NCBI RefSeq assembly: GCF_001704275.1
Contig: NZ_CP011533.1
Span: forward strand, 8,308,001-8,372,000
Reading direction: 5' to 3'
DNA: 64,000 nucleotides
From: Streptomyces noursei ATCC 11455
Lineage (GTDB): Bacteria > Actinomycetota > Actinomycetes > Streptomycetales > Streptomycetaceae
Part shown: positions 26,767 to 36,867 of the stretch, piece after piece
Numbering within the stretch: the first letter of the stretch is position 1
How the letters are laid out: each line of letters opens with the position of its first letter
Notes under the pieces: generated by a model
Told to the model about the DNA's origin: nothing
The model's input: the letters and a program-made list of their open reading frames with translations, nothing else
The model's database searches: none
Position numbers and translations under genes: made by a program

Positions 26767-29691
26767 TTATGGCAGGTGGCGGGCCACCTCCTGGGCGACG
26801 GACGCCGGTAGGCCCATGAGGCGCAGCGCGTCGGGCAACGACGTCCGCGGAGCCGCCGCGGACGCGCTCGCCGCCTCGGCCGCCTGCCGATAGCGGGCCC
26901 GGGCCCCGGCGCGGTCGCCGCCGGCCTCGGCGACCCGGGCCAGGCCGGCCAGCGTCCGGATGCGGTTGGCCAGGCCCTTCACCCAGTGCGGGTCCTGGTC
27001 CTCCAGGGCCTGTTCGTACAGGCGCCGCGCCGCGGTGCGGTCACCGTCCAGCAGTGCCAGGTCGGCCAGGCCGCGGTGGGCGGCGGCGAGGGCGGTGGCG
27101 CTGCCGGCGCGGTGCGCGCGGTCGGCGGCCTGCGCGTAGTCGGCGCGGGCCGCCACCGGGTCGGTGGTCACCCGGTGGTCCCCCCGGTTGACCAGGAAGT
27201 CGGCATGGTCCTCCCAGGCGCCCAACTGCTCGGCGAGGGCGAGCGCTTCGTCGGTCAGCGCGATCGCGGCGGCCTGGTCGCCGCGCACGCCGACCAGGCC
27301 GGCGAGCGCATCGAGGGCCAGCGCGGTGCCCCAGCGTTCGCCCAGTGCGCGGAACCGCCCGACGGCCGTGCGCAAGCCCCGTTCGGCCTCGGCGAGGTCC
27401 CCGTCGCCGAGCGGGCCGAACGCGGTCACGTACTGCGCGGCCGCACTGACCCAGGGGTCGGGGCGGTGGCGCTGGGCGGACACCAGGGCGTACGCGCCCG
27501 GTGCGTCGCCGTCGCCGGCGTTGTGCATCATCCACAACAGGAGGGCGGTCGGGCAGCGGCCCGCGCGCCCGGCCGACCACACCGAGACGAGTGCCCGCTC
27601 GGCCGAGGCCCGGTGCCCGTGCCAGGCCGCGCGGCTCCCGGGTGATCCCGAGGCGGCCAACAGCACGCACACGGCGTACTCCTCGTCGAGCCCGGGCGGG
27701 GGAGCGTCCCCCACGGCGTCCAGCAGGGCCGCGGCCTGCGGTGCCAACGTGCCGGACAGGCCGCGGATCCACAGGTACGACGCGACCGAGGCGAGCAGTT
27801 CCAGGGCCGTCGCGGTCTCGGACGCGGCCACGGCCCACTGCACGGCCGCCAGCACCTCGGGCTGTTCCGCCGCCAGGACCGCCAACCAGGACAGCTGTTC
27901 CCTGCGGTGCAGCCATGGCTCGGCGGCGCGCACCAGCTCCAGCACCGTCCGCGCGTGGGCGCGCCGCACCGCCGCCGTCTCGCCCGCGGCGTCCAGCTGC
28001 TCGGCGGCGAAGGCACGGATCGTGGCCAGCATGCGATAGCGCCCGCCGGACCGGTCCAGCAGCGACTTGTCGGCCAGCGACTCCAGTGTCTCCTCGTCGG
28101 TGTCGCACACCCGCAGCGCGGTCTCCACGCCCGCCCCCGCCGCGAACACCGAGAAGCGCCGCGCCGCCCGCTGCTCCGGCACCGAGAGCAGGTCCCAACT
28201 CCAGGCGACCGTGGAACGCAGCGTCCGGTGCCGCCCGTCGGCCGCCCGGGTGCCGCGCGCGGCGACCGCCAACCGGTCGGGCAGGCGGGCCGCGAGCTCC
28301 TCCAGGCTCAGGGTGCGCAGCCGGGCCGCCACCAGCTCGATCGCCAACGGCAGGTTGTCGAGGGCCGCACAGACACGTCGTACGGCGACCGGGTCGGGCA
28401 CGAAGGCGCGCCGTACGGCGCGGGCCCGGTCGGTGAACAGCGCCTCGGCCGCGGGGTCGTCGAGCGGCCGCACGGGGTGCAGGTGTTCGCCGATGACGCC
28501 GAGCGGCTCCCGGCTCGTCGCCAGCACCCGCAGGCGCGGACAGGCCGTCAGCAGGCGTGCCGCGACCAGGGCGACCTCCTCGACCAGGTGCTCGCAGTTG
28601 TCCAGCACGAGCAGCAGGCTCCGCCCCGACAACGCCGTCCGCAGACGGTCCAGCGGGCCCTGGTCGTCGCGGGTCAGGTGTAGGCCCCGTTCGCGCAGGC
28701 CGAGGGCGACGAGCAGGGTCTGCGGGAGCAGGGCCGCGTCGCGCAGCGCGCCCAGCTCCACGAAGCACACCTCTCCGGTCGCCGCCGCGGCGACCTCGAC
28801 GGACAGCCGGGTCTTGCCGACTCCGCCCGGCCCGGTCAGCGTCACCAGCCGTGCCCCGCCCAGGAGTTCACCTATCTCGGCCACCTCCCCGGCGCGGCCG
28901 ACGAGGGCCGTCAGCGGGGCGGGCGGCGCGGTGGGCGTCGGCGCGGCGTCGGTATTGAGCAGCTCCCGGTGCAGCCCGGCCAGCTCCGCCGACGGCCCGG
29001 TGCCCAGCTCCTCCGCGAGGCGGCGCCTGACCTGCTCGAACACCACCAGCGCCGCGGCCTGCCCGTCGTCGGCGAACAGCGCCCGCATCAGCAGCGCGGC
29101 GAGCCGTTCCCGCAGCGGATGACGGTCCAGCAACGCCCGCAACTCGGGTACGGCGGCGCGGTGTTCACCGATCACCAGCTCGGCCTCGAAGCGGTCCTCC
29201 AGCGCCGTCAGCCGCAACTCCTCCAGCCGCGCCGCCGCGGCCCGCCCCGGCGCGCTGTCGGCGACGTCCGCGAGCGCCGGCCCCCGCCACAGGGCCAACC
29301 CCTCGCGCAGCAGCGCCCGCGCCCGCCCGGCATCGCCCTCCCGCAACGCCGACCGGCCCTCCCGGGCCAACTCCTCGAACCGCCCGGCATCGACGTGCTG
29401 CGCGGCGACGACCAGCCGATAGCCCGCCCCACTGCGCTCGATCACCGCCGCCCCGCCCAGGGCCGAGCGCAGCCGGGACACCTGGGACTGGAGCGCATGG
29501 GCGGACGGCGCCCCCTCCGCCGCACCGCCCCCGGCGGCTCCGACACCGTCGGCCAACCGCTCGGCCGGGACGACCTCACCGGGCCGGACGAGCAACAGGG
29601 CGAGCAGCGCCCGGCGCGCGGGACCGCCCAGCGGCACCTCCGCCCCGCCGTCCCGCCACGCCTGCGTACCGCCGAGGATTCCGAAGCGCAT
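26767..29691 (-). CDS. BTAD/ATPase transcriptional regulator (AfsR-like, with TPR region)
   Basis: 974 residues. A winged-helix OmpR-like domain (about 1-95) precedes a BTAD domain (about 100-245), then a short Pro-rich linker. An NB-ARC/AAA ATPase follows with P-loop GPGGVGKT at 287-294 and the LLVLDNCEHL Walker B near 360. Helical repeats fill the C-terminal half. Proteins of this type activate nearby genes through DNA direct repeats. An SDR lies 103 bp upstream on the same strand, and three 11-bp-spaced repeats precede that SDR, so autoregulation through that promoter is plausible. Confidence 0.87.
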   Translation of the reverse strand: MRFGILGGTQAWRDGGAEVPLGGPARRALLALLLVRPGEVVPAERLADGVGAAGGGAAEGAPSAHALQSQVSRLRSALGGAAVIERSGAGYRLVVAAQHVDAGRFEELAREGRSALREGDAGRARALLREGLALWRGPALADVADSAPGRAAAARLEELRLTALEDRFEAELVIGEHRAAVPELRALLDRHPLRERLAALLMRALFADDGQAAALVVFEQVRRRLAEELGTGPSAELAGLHRELLNTDAAPTPTAPPAPLTALVGRAGEVAEIGELLGGARLVTLTGPGGVGKTRLSVEVAAAATGEVCFVELGALRDAALLPQTLLVALGLRERGLHLTRDDQGPLDRLRTALSGRSLLLVLDNCEHLVEEVALVAARLLTACPRLRVLATSREPLGVIGEHLHPVRPLDDPAAEALFTDRARAVRRAFVPDPVAVRRVCAALDNLPLAIELVAARLRTLSLEELAARLPDRLAVAARGTRAADGRHRTLRSTVAWSWDLLSVPEQRAARRFSVFAAGAGVETALRVCDTDEETLESLADKSLLDRSGGRYRMLATIRAFAAEQLDAAGETAAVRRAHARTVLELVRAAEPWLHRREQLSWLAVLAAEQPEVLAAVQWAVAASETATALELLASVASYLWIRGLSGTLAPQAAALLDAVGDAPPPGLDEEYAVCVLLAASGSPGSRAAWHGHRASAERALVSVWSAGRAGRCPTALLLWMMHNAGDGDAPGAYALVSAQRHRPDPWVSAAAQYVTAFGPLGDGDLAEAERGLRTAVGRFRALGERWGTALALDALAGLVGVRGDQAAAIALTDEALALAEQLGAWEDHADFLVNRGDHRVTTDPVAARADYAQAADRAHRAGSATALAAAHRGLADLALLDGDRTAARRLYEQALEDQDPHWVKGLANRIRTLAGLARVAEAGGDRAGARARYRQAAEAASASAAAPRTSLPDALRLMGLPASVAQEVARHLP

Positions 29692-29794
29692 GCCGGTGAT
29701 TATTCATCGACCCGCGCTCCGGCCGTGCCTGAGCGGTCGCGGAGAGGGACCGCGGGGGAGTGGGGACCCGCACGCTCCCACGCCACCCGCCGCC

Positions 29795-30559
29795 TCACAT
29801 GATGGGGCCGAGATACGTACCGCCCGACACGTCGATGGTCCGGCCGGTGATCCACCGCCCCTGCGGCCCCGCCAGGAATCCGACGACGTCGGCCACGTCC
29901 TCGGGCTCACCGAGCCGCCCCAACGCGGTGACCGCCTCAAGTTCCGCCACCACCTCGGGGATCGCGGTGTAGCCGGCGGTCAGATCGGTCCGCACCGCCC
30001 CGGGCGCGACCGTGTTCACCGTGATGCCCCGCCGACCGAGTTCATTGGCCAGCGACGGCGCCAACGACTCCAGCGCCGCCTTGGTGACCGTGTACCCGAT
30101 CTGCGTCGAGACCGCGAAACGGCTGGCCGTCGACCCCATGTTGATGATGCGGCCACCGTCGTTCAGCAGCGGCAGGGCCCGCTGGATGACGAAGAACGGG
30201 GCCGTGACGTTGACCGCCAGCAGCCGCTCCCACTCCCGTGGCGTCACGTCCCGGATCGCATGCGCCGACGAGATGCCGGCGTTGTTGACCAGGACGTCCA
30301 GCCCCCGGCCGGCGAGCCCGGCGGTCAGCCCCTCGAACAGCCGCTCCACGGCGCCGCCTTCACCGAACCGCGCCCGAACCGCGAACGCCCGGCCACCGGC
30401 CTCCTCGATGCGCGCCACGGTCGTCTCGGCCGCCTCCGCGTTGTCGCCGTAGTGGACCGCGACCAGCGCGCCCTCGCCGGCCAGCCGCAGCGCCACCGCC
30501 CGGCCGATCCCTCGCGAGCCGCCCGTCACCAGTGCCGTCTTCCCCGTCAACGAAGTCAT
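29795..30559 (-). CDS. SDR-family oxidoreductase
   Basis: 254 residues with TGGSRGIGRA near residue 12, NNAG, an INMGSTASR serine segment and YTVTK as the catalytic Tyr-Lys. The C-terminus is TIDVSGGTYLGP. The ATG at 30559 was chosen over an upstream in-frame ATG because AAGGGGAG lies 7 bases before it. It heads a minus-strand unit with the BTAD regulator. The substrate is unknown. Confidence 0.87.
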   Translation of the reverse strand: MTSLTGKTALVTGGSRGIGRAVALRLAGEGALVAVHYGDNAEAAETTVARIEEAGGRAFAVRARFGEGGAVERLFEGLTAGLAGRGLDVLVNNAGISSAHAIRDVTPREWERLLAVNVTAPFFVIQRALPLLNDGGRIINMGSTASRFAVSTQIGYTVTKAALESLAPSLANELGRRGITVNTVAPGAVRTDLTAGYTAIPEVVAELEAVTALGRLGEPEDVADVVGFLAGPQGRWITGRTIDVSGGTYLGPIM

Positions 30560-30629
30560 CGCCGAACTCCCCTTCTCGGTGGCCGGTCCTCGGTTCCGGA
30601 CCGGCGGTGCCCTCACGATGGCGGAGCGG

Positions 30630-30659
30630 GCTCACCGCACGCTCACCGACGGCTCACCG
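30630..30659. repeat. three GCTCACCG direct repeats in 11-bp phase
   Basis: GCTCACCG occurs at 30630, 30641 and 30652, each exactly 11 bp apart, in the region between the divergent SDR (start 30559) and NmrA-like gene (start 30837). Repeats of 7-8 bp at one-helical-turn spacing are the usual target form of SARP and OmpR-type regulators. The BTAD regulator encoded downstream of the SDR is the obvious candidate. Confidence 0.55.
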
Positions 30660-30836
30660 CCGTGCCGCGGCACACCCCGGGCCCGCGCGCCCGATCGTCA
30701 CCCGCCTGGCCTCCGCACCCGGGCGCATCCGTGCGGCCCGCTCGCACGGTGGAGACGGACGACCGGCGCGGGATACGGATGACAGGTGCGCCACCACGGC
30801 GGCAGACTGAGAACAGGACGGGCGGCGGGATCGACC

Positions 30837-32405
30837 ATGACCGACGACGACACCACACCGACCGGGCACCCGGGCGGCGGCGTGACGTGCCTGGTGACGG
30901 GCGCGACCGGCTACATCGGCGGCCGACTGGTCCCCGAACTGCTCGACGCGGGCCACCGGGTGCGCTGCCTGGCCCGTACACCGGGCAAACTGCGCGACCA
31001 CCCCTGGGCCGACCGCGTGGAGATCTTCCAGGGCGACGTCACCGATCCCGACGCGGTCGCGCGCGCCATGCGCGACGTGCACGTCGCCTACTACCTCGTA
31101 CACGCCCTCGGCACCGGGCGGGGCTTCGAGGAGACCGATCGCACGGCGGCCCGGGTCTTCGGCGAGCAGGCCCGCAGGGCAGGGGTGGGCCGGCTCGTCT
31201 ACCTGGGAGGACTGACTCCCCGGGCGGTACCCGAAGCGGAGCTGTCGCCGCACCTGCGCTCCCGTGCGGAGGTCGGCCGCATCCTGCTCGCCTCGGGAGT
31301 GCCGACGGCCGTGCTGCGCGCCGCCGTGATCATCGGCTCGGGCTCGGCCAGCTTCGAGATGCTGCGCTACCTCACCGAGCGGCTGCCGGTGATGGTCACG
31401 CCGCGCTGGGTGCACACCCGGATCCAGCCGATCGCCGTACGCGACGTCCTGCGGCTGCTGACCGGCTGCGCGACCCTGCCGCGCGAGGTGAACCGCACCT
31501 TCGACATCGGGGGCCCGGAGGTGCTGACCTACCTCGACATGATGCGCCGCTATGCGGCCGTGGCCGGCCTGCCCCGGAGACTGATCCTGCCGGTGCCGGT
31601 CCTCACCCCCGGCCTGTCCAGCCACTGGGTGGGCCTGGTGACGCCGGTGCCGGCCCGGATCGCCCGCCCCCTGACGGAATCCCTTCGGCACGAGGTGGTG
31701 TGCCGGGAGAACGACCTCGAACGGTATGTGGCCGGCCCGCCCGGCCACCCCCTCGGCTTCGACCGCGCCCTCGCGCTCGCCCTGCAGCGCATCCGCGACG
31801 CCCAGGTCACCACCCGCTGGTCGTCGGCGTCCGTGCCCGGTGCCCCCAGCGACCCACTGCCCACCGACCCCGACTGGGCCGGCGGCAGCCTCTACACCGA
31901 CCTGCGTGAACGCGACGCCCGGGTCGGGGCCGACACCCTGTGGGAGGTCGTCGAGGGCATCGGCGGCGAGCACGGCTGGTACTCCTTCCCGCTGGCCTGG
32001 GCGGTGCGCGGTTGGCTGGACCGGCTGGCCGGCGGGGTCGGGCTGCGCCGGGGCCGACGGGACGCCCGGCGCCTTCGGGTGGGCGACTCGCTGGACTTCT
32101 GGCGGGTCGAGGAGATCGAACGCGGCCGACTGCTGCGGCTGCGCGCCGAGATGCGCCTGCCGGGCCTGGCCTGGCTGGAGATGCACGTGGACGAGGCCGG
32201 CGCCGGGGGCGCGCGCTACCGGCAGCGGGCGGTGTTCCATCCGCACGGCCTGCTGGGCCACCTGTACTGGTGGAGCGTCTGGCCCTTCCATGCCGTCGTC
32301 TTCGGCGGCATGGCCCGCAACATCGTCCGCGCCGCCGAGCGCGCGCCCACCGCAGGCGGTCCCGGCGGACCCGATCCGCAGGCCCCGCCGGGACCGGAGC
32401 ACTGA
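30837..32405 (+). CDS. NmrA/SDR-like protein with DUF2867-type C-terminus
   Basis: 522 residues. The N-terminal 300 residues form an atypical SDR domain with the cofactor motif TGATGYIGGRL near residue 21 and a YYLVHALG segment. The C-terminal part (about 340-490) with LWEVVEGIGGEHGWYSFP and ARYRQRAVFHPHGLLG resembles the DUF2867 domain that often follows such SDR domains. The ATG at 30837 fits best, although the ribosome site is weak. Only 46 bp separate it from the photolyase, so it is likely co-expressed with it. The reaction is unknown. Confidence 0.8.
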   Translation: MTDDDTTPTGHPGGGVTCLVTGATGYIGGRLVPELLDAGHRVRCLARTPGKLRDHPWADRVEIFQGDVTDPDAVARAMRDVHVAYYLVHALGTGRGFEETDRTAARVFGEQARRAGVGRLVYLGGLTPRAVPEAELSPHLRSRAEVGRILLASGVPTAVLRAAVIIGSGSASFEMLRYLTERLPVMVTPRWVHTRIQPIAVRDVLRLLTGCATLPREVNRTFDIGGPEVLTYLDMMRRYAAVAGLPRRLILPVPVLTPGLSSHWVGLVTPVPARIARPLTESLRHEVVCRENDLERYVAGPPGHPLGFDRALALALQRIRDAQVTTRWSSASVPGAPSDPLPTDPDWAGGSLYTDLRERDARVGADTLWEVVEGIGGEHGWYSFPLAWAVRGWLDRLAGGVGLRRGRRDARRLRVGDSLDFWRVEEIERGRLLRLRAEMRLPGLAWLEMHVDEAGAGGARYRQRAVFHPHGLLGHLYWWSVWPFHAVVFGGMARNIVRAAERAPTAGGPGGPDPQAPPGPEH

Positions 32406-32451
32406 GCGTCCCTACCGGTCCCCGACGCCCGGCTGCGAGAAGCTGCCCCAC

Positions 32452-33828
32452 ATGAATGTCTCGGTTGTCCTGTTCACCGCCGACCTGCGCCTGACCGACC
32501 ATCCGCCGCTGCGCGCGGCCCTGGACGCCGCTGATGCCGTCGTACCGCTGTTCGTGCGGGACCGCGCCGTCGAGGCGACCGGCTTCGTCGCGCCCAACCG
32601 CCGCGCCTTCCTCGACGGTTGCCTGGCCGACCTGGACGCCGGGCTGCGCGAGCGGGGCGGCCGCCTCGTCGTGCGCTCCGGCGACCTGGTGCAGGAGGTG
32701 TGCCGGGTGGTGACCGGGACGGACGCCGAGGAGGTGCACATGGCGGCCGGGCACAGCCGGTTCGCCGCGCGCCGGGAGGAACGGCTGCGCGCGGCCCTGG
32801 AGGCGGCGGGACGGCGGCTGTGCGTGCACGACGCGGTCACCGTCGCCGTGCCGCCCGGCATGGTGACCCCTGCCTCCTCCGACCACTTCGCCGTCTTCAC
32901 CCCGTACTACCGGCACTGGGCACGGACGCCGCTCCGTCCGGTCGTCCGCGCCCCGGAGCGCGTCGTCGTCCCCGATGGGGCGGGCGGTGAGAAGGTGCCG
33001 GCGCACGGCGACCACGTCGGGGTGTCCCCGGCCCTGCCGCCGGGCGGGGAGAGCCAGGCGCGCAAACAGGTCACCGCGTACTGGCGGCGCGGTCTCGACG
33101 GCTATGAGACCACCCACGACGACCTGGCCGCCGACGCGACCTCGCGCCTCTCCGCGCATCTGCACTTCGGCACGGTGTCCCCGGTGGAACTGGTGCATCG
33201 GGCACGCCGGCACGGTGGTGCGGGCGCCGAGGCGTTCGTCCGGCAGCTCGCCTGGCGGGACTTCCACCACCAGGTCCTCGCCGCCCGTCCGGAGACCGCG
33301 CACGCCGACTACCGCACCAAGCACGACCACTGGCGCACGGAGCGCACCGCGGGCGCCGACATCGACGCCTGGCGCGAAGGCCGCACCGGCTACCCGGTGA
33401 TCGACGCGGCCATGCGGCAACTGCGCCACGAGGGCTGGATGCACAACCGGGCCCGGCTCCTCGTCGCCAGCTTCCTGACCAAGACGCTCTACGTCGACTG
33501 GCGGATCGGCGCGGCCCACTTCCTGTACTGGCTGGTCGACGGAGACGTGGCCGACAACCAGCTCAACTGGCAGTGGATGGCCGGCACCGGCACCGACACC
33601 CGGCCGAACCGGGTCCTCAACCCGGTGACCCAGAGCAAGAAGTACGACCCGGACGGTACCTACGTCCGCCGCTGGGTCCCCGAACTCGCCGGACTGACAC
33701 CCCGTTTGGTGCACGAGCCCTGGAAACTGCCCGCCGCGGACCGAGCCGACCTCGACTATCCCGACCCGATCGTCAGCCTCTCCACCGCCCTCGACCGCTT
33801 CCGCCGCGCCCGCGGCAAGGAGGTCTAG
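32452..33828 (+). CDS. phr: deoxyribodipyrimidine photolyase (class I CPD)
   Basis: A 458-residue light-driven DNA repair flavoprotein that splits cyclobutane pyrimidine dimers. An N-terminal antenna-binding Rossmann domain (about 1-130) precedes a helical FAD domain. The FAD/DNA-binding stretch is intact, with RTGYPVIDAAMRQL, WMHNRARLLVASFLTK, DNQLNWQWMAGTGTD and RVLNPVTQSKKYDPDG. GAGAAG lies upstream of the ATG. Pairing with a DUF2867-type SDR suggests light- or UV-induced expression; no regulator is encoded beside it. Confidence 0.95.
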   Translation: MNVSVVLFTADLRLTDHPPLRAALDAADAVVPLFVRDRAVEATGFVAPNRRAFLDGCLADLDAGLRERGGRLVVRSGDLVQEVCRVVTGTDAEEVHMAAGHSRFAARREERLRAALEAAGRRLCVHDAVTVAVPPGMVTPASSDHFAVFTPYYRHWARTPLRPVVRAPERVVVPDGAGGEKVPAHGDHVGVSPALPPGGESQARKQVTAYWRRGLDGYETTHDDLAADATSRLSAHLHFGTVSPVELVHRARRHGGAGAEAFVRQLAWRDFHHQVLAARPETAHADYRTKHDHWRTERTAGADIDAWREGRTGYPVIDAAMRQLRHEGWMHNRARLLVASFLTKTLYVDWRIGAAHFLYWLVDGDVADNQLNWQWMAGTGTDTRPNRVLNPVTQSKKYDPDGTYVRRWVPELAGLTPRLVHEPWKLPAADRADLDYPDPIVSLSTALDRFRRARGKEV

Positions 33829-33872
33829 GACGCTCCTGACGGATCTCCGTGGGGCAAGGCCCCGATGGGCAG

Positions 33873-33900
33873 GCGGGCCCGCACCGTGGCGCGGGCCCGC
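33873..33900. terminator. terminator between photolyase and MFS gene
   Basis: Two copies of the self-complementary GCGGGCCCGC, separated by 8 bases, form a 10-bp stem between convergent stops at 33828 and 33915. Confidence 0.75.
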
Positions 33901-33914
33901 AGCGGCCGCGAACC

Positions 33915-35165
33915 CTAGGCCGCGGCCGGCTGTGGCTCCGGTGTGGCGAGGCGTCCGGTTCGGGCGAGGGCGGCGACGGCCGCGGCGCAGGCCGTGCCGG
34001 TCGCCGTCAGGGCTGTCCAGGTCAGCCAGGTGGCGTGCTGGCGCCCGGCGAAGTCCCAGAGCGCGCCGGTGCCGAGGTTGCCCAGGGTGATGCCCAGTCC
34101 GGAGACGGTGTTGTAGAGGCCGTAATGGGTGGCGACGAGGCGGTTGCCGGACAGGGCGACGACCGTGTCCATCTCGAAGGGGTAGACGATCGCGGATCCG
34201 GCCGCGAGGAGGACCACGGCCACGACCAGGGAGACGAGCACGGCCGTCGAGGAGCCGCGCGGGCTGAGGGCGAGCGGGACGAACGCCAGCCCCATCGCCG
34301 CCAGGCCCCGTACCAGGGCCTCGCCGGGCTGCCAGCGGGCCTTGGCCCAGCCGGTGAGCCGTAGTTGGCCCACCACGGCGACCGCGGCCGAGACGACGAA
34401 CAGCCCGCTGGTGACCGCCGTGCCCCGGGAGCCGAGGGCGTCGGTCACGGCGAGCGGCAGGGCGAGGTAGACCTGGAAGGTCAGGACGTACGAGCCGATC
34501 ATTGCCGCGGAGAAGAGCACGAAGGGCCGGTTGCCCACGACGCTGCGCCACTGCGCCAGCACGCTCTCGTGTCCGCTGTCCGTGCCGTGGCGGGGACGTG
34601 CGGGCAGTGCGCGCCACTGCAGCAGGGTGAGGGCGGCGAAGAGCGCGGCGGAGACCGTGCACACGAGCCGGAAGTCGGCGGCCAGCAGGGCGAGTCCGAC
34701 GAGCGGGCCGAGCAGCATGCCGGCCTGGTAGTAGACGTTGAAGGTGGCGAAGGCGTCCACCCGCCGCTCACCGGCCTCCGCGGCGAGGTAGGCGCGGACG
34801 GCCGGGTTGAACAGCGCGCCGGCGAAGCCCGTCGCGGCGGAGGCGACGATGAGGGCGGGCAGGTTGTCGACCCAGCCGAGCAGGCCGAAGCCCACGGTGC
34901 GCAGGAGGCACCCGGCCATGATGGGGATCTTGTGCCCCAGGCGGTCGGCGAGGGTGCCCCCGATGAGGAACATGCCCTGCTGGGAGAAGTTGCGGACGCC
35001 GAGGACGAGTCCGACGGCCCAGGCGGCGAGGCCGAGTCCGTCGGAGAGGTGGAAGGCGAGGTAGGGCATCAGCATGTAGAAGGCGAGGTTGATGGCGAAC
35101 TGGTTGGCCATCAACAGCCTTGCGGCGGGCGGGAAGGAGCGGGTCTGCTGCCACAGGTGCTTCAT
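33915..35165 (-). CDS. MFS transporter
   Basis: 416 residues with about 12 hydrophobic helices. The signature loop after helix 2 reads [17 protein letters not shown]. Its start overlaps the stop of the cysteine-synthase-like gene by the four bases ATGA, so the two are translationally coupled. The pairing suggests export of the enzyme product or of an amino-acid-like compound. The substrate cannot be read from the sequence. Confidence 0.88.
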   Translation of the reverse strand: MKHLWQQTRSFPPAARLLMANQFAINLAFYMLMPYLAFHLSDGLGLAAWAVGLVLGVRNFSQQGMFLIGGTLADRLGHKIPIMAGCLLRTVGFGLLGWVDNLPALIVASAATGFAGALFNPAVRAYLAAEAGERRVDAFATFNVYYQAGMLLGPLVGLALLAADFRLVCTVSAALFAALTLLQWRALPARPRHGTDSGHESVLAQWRSVVGNRPFVLFSAAMIGSYVLTFQVYLALPLAVTDALGSRGTAVTSGLFVVSAAVAVVGQLRLTGWAKARWQPGEALVRGLAAMGLAFVPLALSPRGSSTAVLVSLVVAVVLLAAGSAIVYPFEMDTVVALSGNRLVATHYGLYNTVSGLGITLGNLGTGALWDFAGRQHATWLTWTALTATGTACAAAVAALARTGRLATPEPQPAAA

Positions 35166-36301
35166 CGGGCGGCTCCCACGAGGTCGGGGCGTGCGGGGCG
35201 GGCGAGGGGGTCGGTGATGTGGGTGCAGCGGGTCCATCGGGTGACGGTGCGCTCCCGGGGGTCGTCGATCTCGTCCGGGTCGTCGGCGGGCAGCTGCCCC
35301 AAGAGGCCGTGGCGGCGGCAGTAGGCGTCGTCGAAGACCGTGCCGACGTAGCGTTGCGGACCGTCGGGGAAGACGGCGACGACCCGGTCCTCCGGAGGCA
35401 GGGTGCGGGCCAGCCAGCGGGCGACCAGCGCGACGGCTCCGACGCTCCAGCCGCCGGTGGCGTAGTGGTCGCGGGCCAGGCGGCGGGCCGCCCACACGGC
35501 TTCGGGCGCGGCGACCCAGTGGACCTCGTCGAAGAGGTGGTAGGCGACGTTGCGGGGGTGGATGCTGGAGCCCAGACCGCGCATGAGGCGGGAGGCGGCG
35601 GGCTGACCGAAGATCGTCGAGCCGGTGGTGTCGACTCCGACGATCCGCAGGTGGGGGAAGCAGCCGCGCAGCACCGAGCCGATGCCCGCGGAGTGGCCAC
35701 CGGTGCCGACGGAGACGACGAGGGTGTCGATGCGCCCTAGTTGCGCGAGGAGTTCACGGGCGAGCGGGGCGTAGGCGACGACGTTGTCCGGGTTGTTGTA
35801 CTGGTCCGGGCACCACGCGTCGGGACGGGCGGCGAGGAGTTCCTCGACGCGCCGTCGGCGTGCCGCCTGCCAGCCGCCCTCCCGGTGGGGGGTGGTGACG
35901 ACGTCGACCGCGGCGCCGTACGCGGCGAGCAGCCCGGTCATCAGCGGTTCCATGCCGGGGTCGGTCACCACGGTGACCGGATGGCCGTAGGCCGCGCCGG
36001 CCAGTGCCAGACCAAGGCCCAGGGTGCCGGAGGTCGATTCGATGATGCGGGCGCCGGGCCGGAGCCGACCGCGCTCCAGGGCGGCACGGACCATGTGCAG
36101 GGCGGTGCGGTCCTTGATGCCGCCGGGGTTGTGGCCTTCGAGCTTGGCCCAGAAACCGCGGCCTGCGGCGGTGAAGGGGTCGCCGATCCACAGGACCGGC
36201 GTGTTGCCGACGAGACCGGCGGGGGTGTGCAGGGGGTGTTTGACGTCGGTCGGGAACTGGGCCGGAGGCATGGCCGGGGTGGGGCAGGTGGGACGGTTCA
36301 T
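35162..36301 (-). CDS. PLP-dependent cysteine-synthase-like enzyme
   Basis: 379 residues of the fold-type II PLP family. The PLP lysine sits in [10 protein letters not shown], where cysteine synthases have NP..SVKDR. The Asn-loop region is [12 protein letters not shown] and the phosphate-binding Gly loop is [12 protein letters not shown]. It has an N-terminal extension of about 25 residues and a charged C-terminus. Such enzymes make cysteine or related beta-substituted alanines from O-acetylserine or O-phosphoserine. Coupling to an exporter and to an upstream Cys/His protein suggests a specialised role rather than bulk cysteine synthesis. Confidence 0.85.
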   Translation of the reverse strand: MNRPTCPTPAMPPAQFPTDVKHPLHTPAGLVGNTPVLWIGDPFTAAGRGFWAKLEGHNPGGIKDRTALHMVRAALERGRLRPGARIIESTSGTLGLGLALAGAAYGHPVTVVTDPGMEPLMTGLLAAYGAAVDVVTTPHREGGWQAARRRRVEELLAARPDAWCPDQYNNPDNVVAYAPLARELLAQLGRIDTLVVSVGTGGHSAGIGSVLRGCFPHLRIVGVDTTGSTIFGQPAASRLMRGLGSSIHPRNVAYHLFDEVHWVAAPEAVWAARRLARDHYATGGWSVGAVALVARWLARTLPPEDRVVAVFPDGPQRYVGTVFDDAYCRRHGLLGQLPADDPDEIDDPRERTVTRWTRCTHITDPLARPARPDLVGAAR

Positions 36302-36423
36302 GGCGTGCGTCTCCTACGGCCGGCGCCACGACAGGCGGCCGGCCGATGTTCGAGGACGAGGAAGAGGGGCGGAGGCGAGCGGTCGCCGCGCGGCCCGCCT
36401 GGTACGGGGGCGGCGCGGACCGA

Positions 36424-36867
36424 TCAGTTCCGCCACACGCCGAGGAGAGCCCGCGTCGGTCCGTCGGACAACGCCGTGGCCTGCGCGGGGGATCGGCGAG
36501 GTGCCGGCGGCGGGATGCCCACGTGGGGGCCGGCGGACCAGAGCGCCACGACCGCGGAGACGGGTGGTCCTGCCAGTCCTTCGTCCCGCGGTGGTTGGAT
36601 GGTCGGTTGGTCCAAGTCCCCGCAGTGGGGACCGTGGTCGGGAGCGGGCGCGCTCCGCCCCGCCGCGGTCTCCCGGTGGGTTTCCGCGGGGGGCTGCCCG
36701 CAGGTGACGGGCGACGCGTACAGCAGGGCGTCGGCTCGCGGGGCGTTGGTTTCCGTCGGGCCGTGTGAGCAGCACAGGACGTGCAGGAGCGTGGTCAGCA
36801 GCACGCCGACCACCGCTCCGGCCCACGGCAGGGAGCGGCTGATTCGCGTGGACGACACGGCCCGCAT
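36424..36867 (-). CDS. small membrane-anchored or secreted Cys/His protein
   Basis: 147 residues. One N-terminal hydrophobic helix (LPWAGAVVGVLLTTLLHVLCC) is followed by SHGPTE, a Pro/Ala-rich stretch and a second Cys/His cluster (HGPHCGDLDQP). The layout resembles DUF6153-type actinobacterial proteins, an assignment I make with low certainty. The ATG at 36867 lacks a ribosome site but may be read from a leaderless message. It lies 122 bp upstream of the cysteine-synthase-like gene on the same strand. The Cys/His residues could bind a metal. Confidence 0.65.
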   Translation of the reverse strand: MRAVSSTRISRSLPWAGAVVGVLLTTLLHVLCCSHGPTETNAPRADALLYASPVTCGQPPAETHRETAAGRSAPAPDHGPHCGDLDQPTIQPPRDEGLAGPPVSAVVALWSAGPHVGIPPPAPRRSPAQATALSDGPTRALLGVWRN

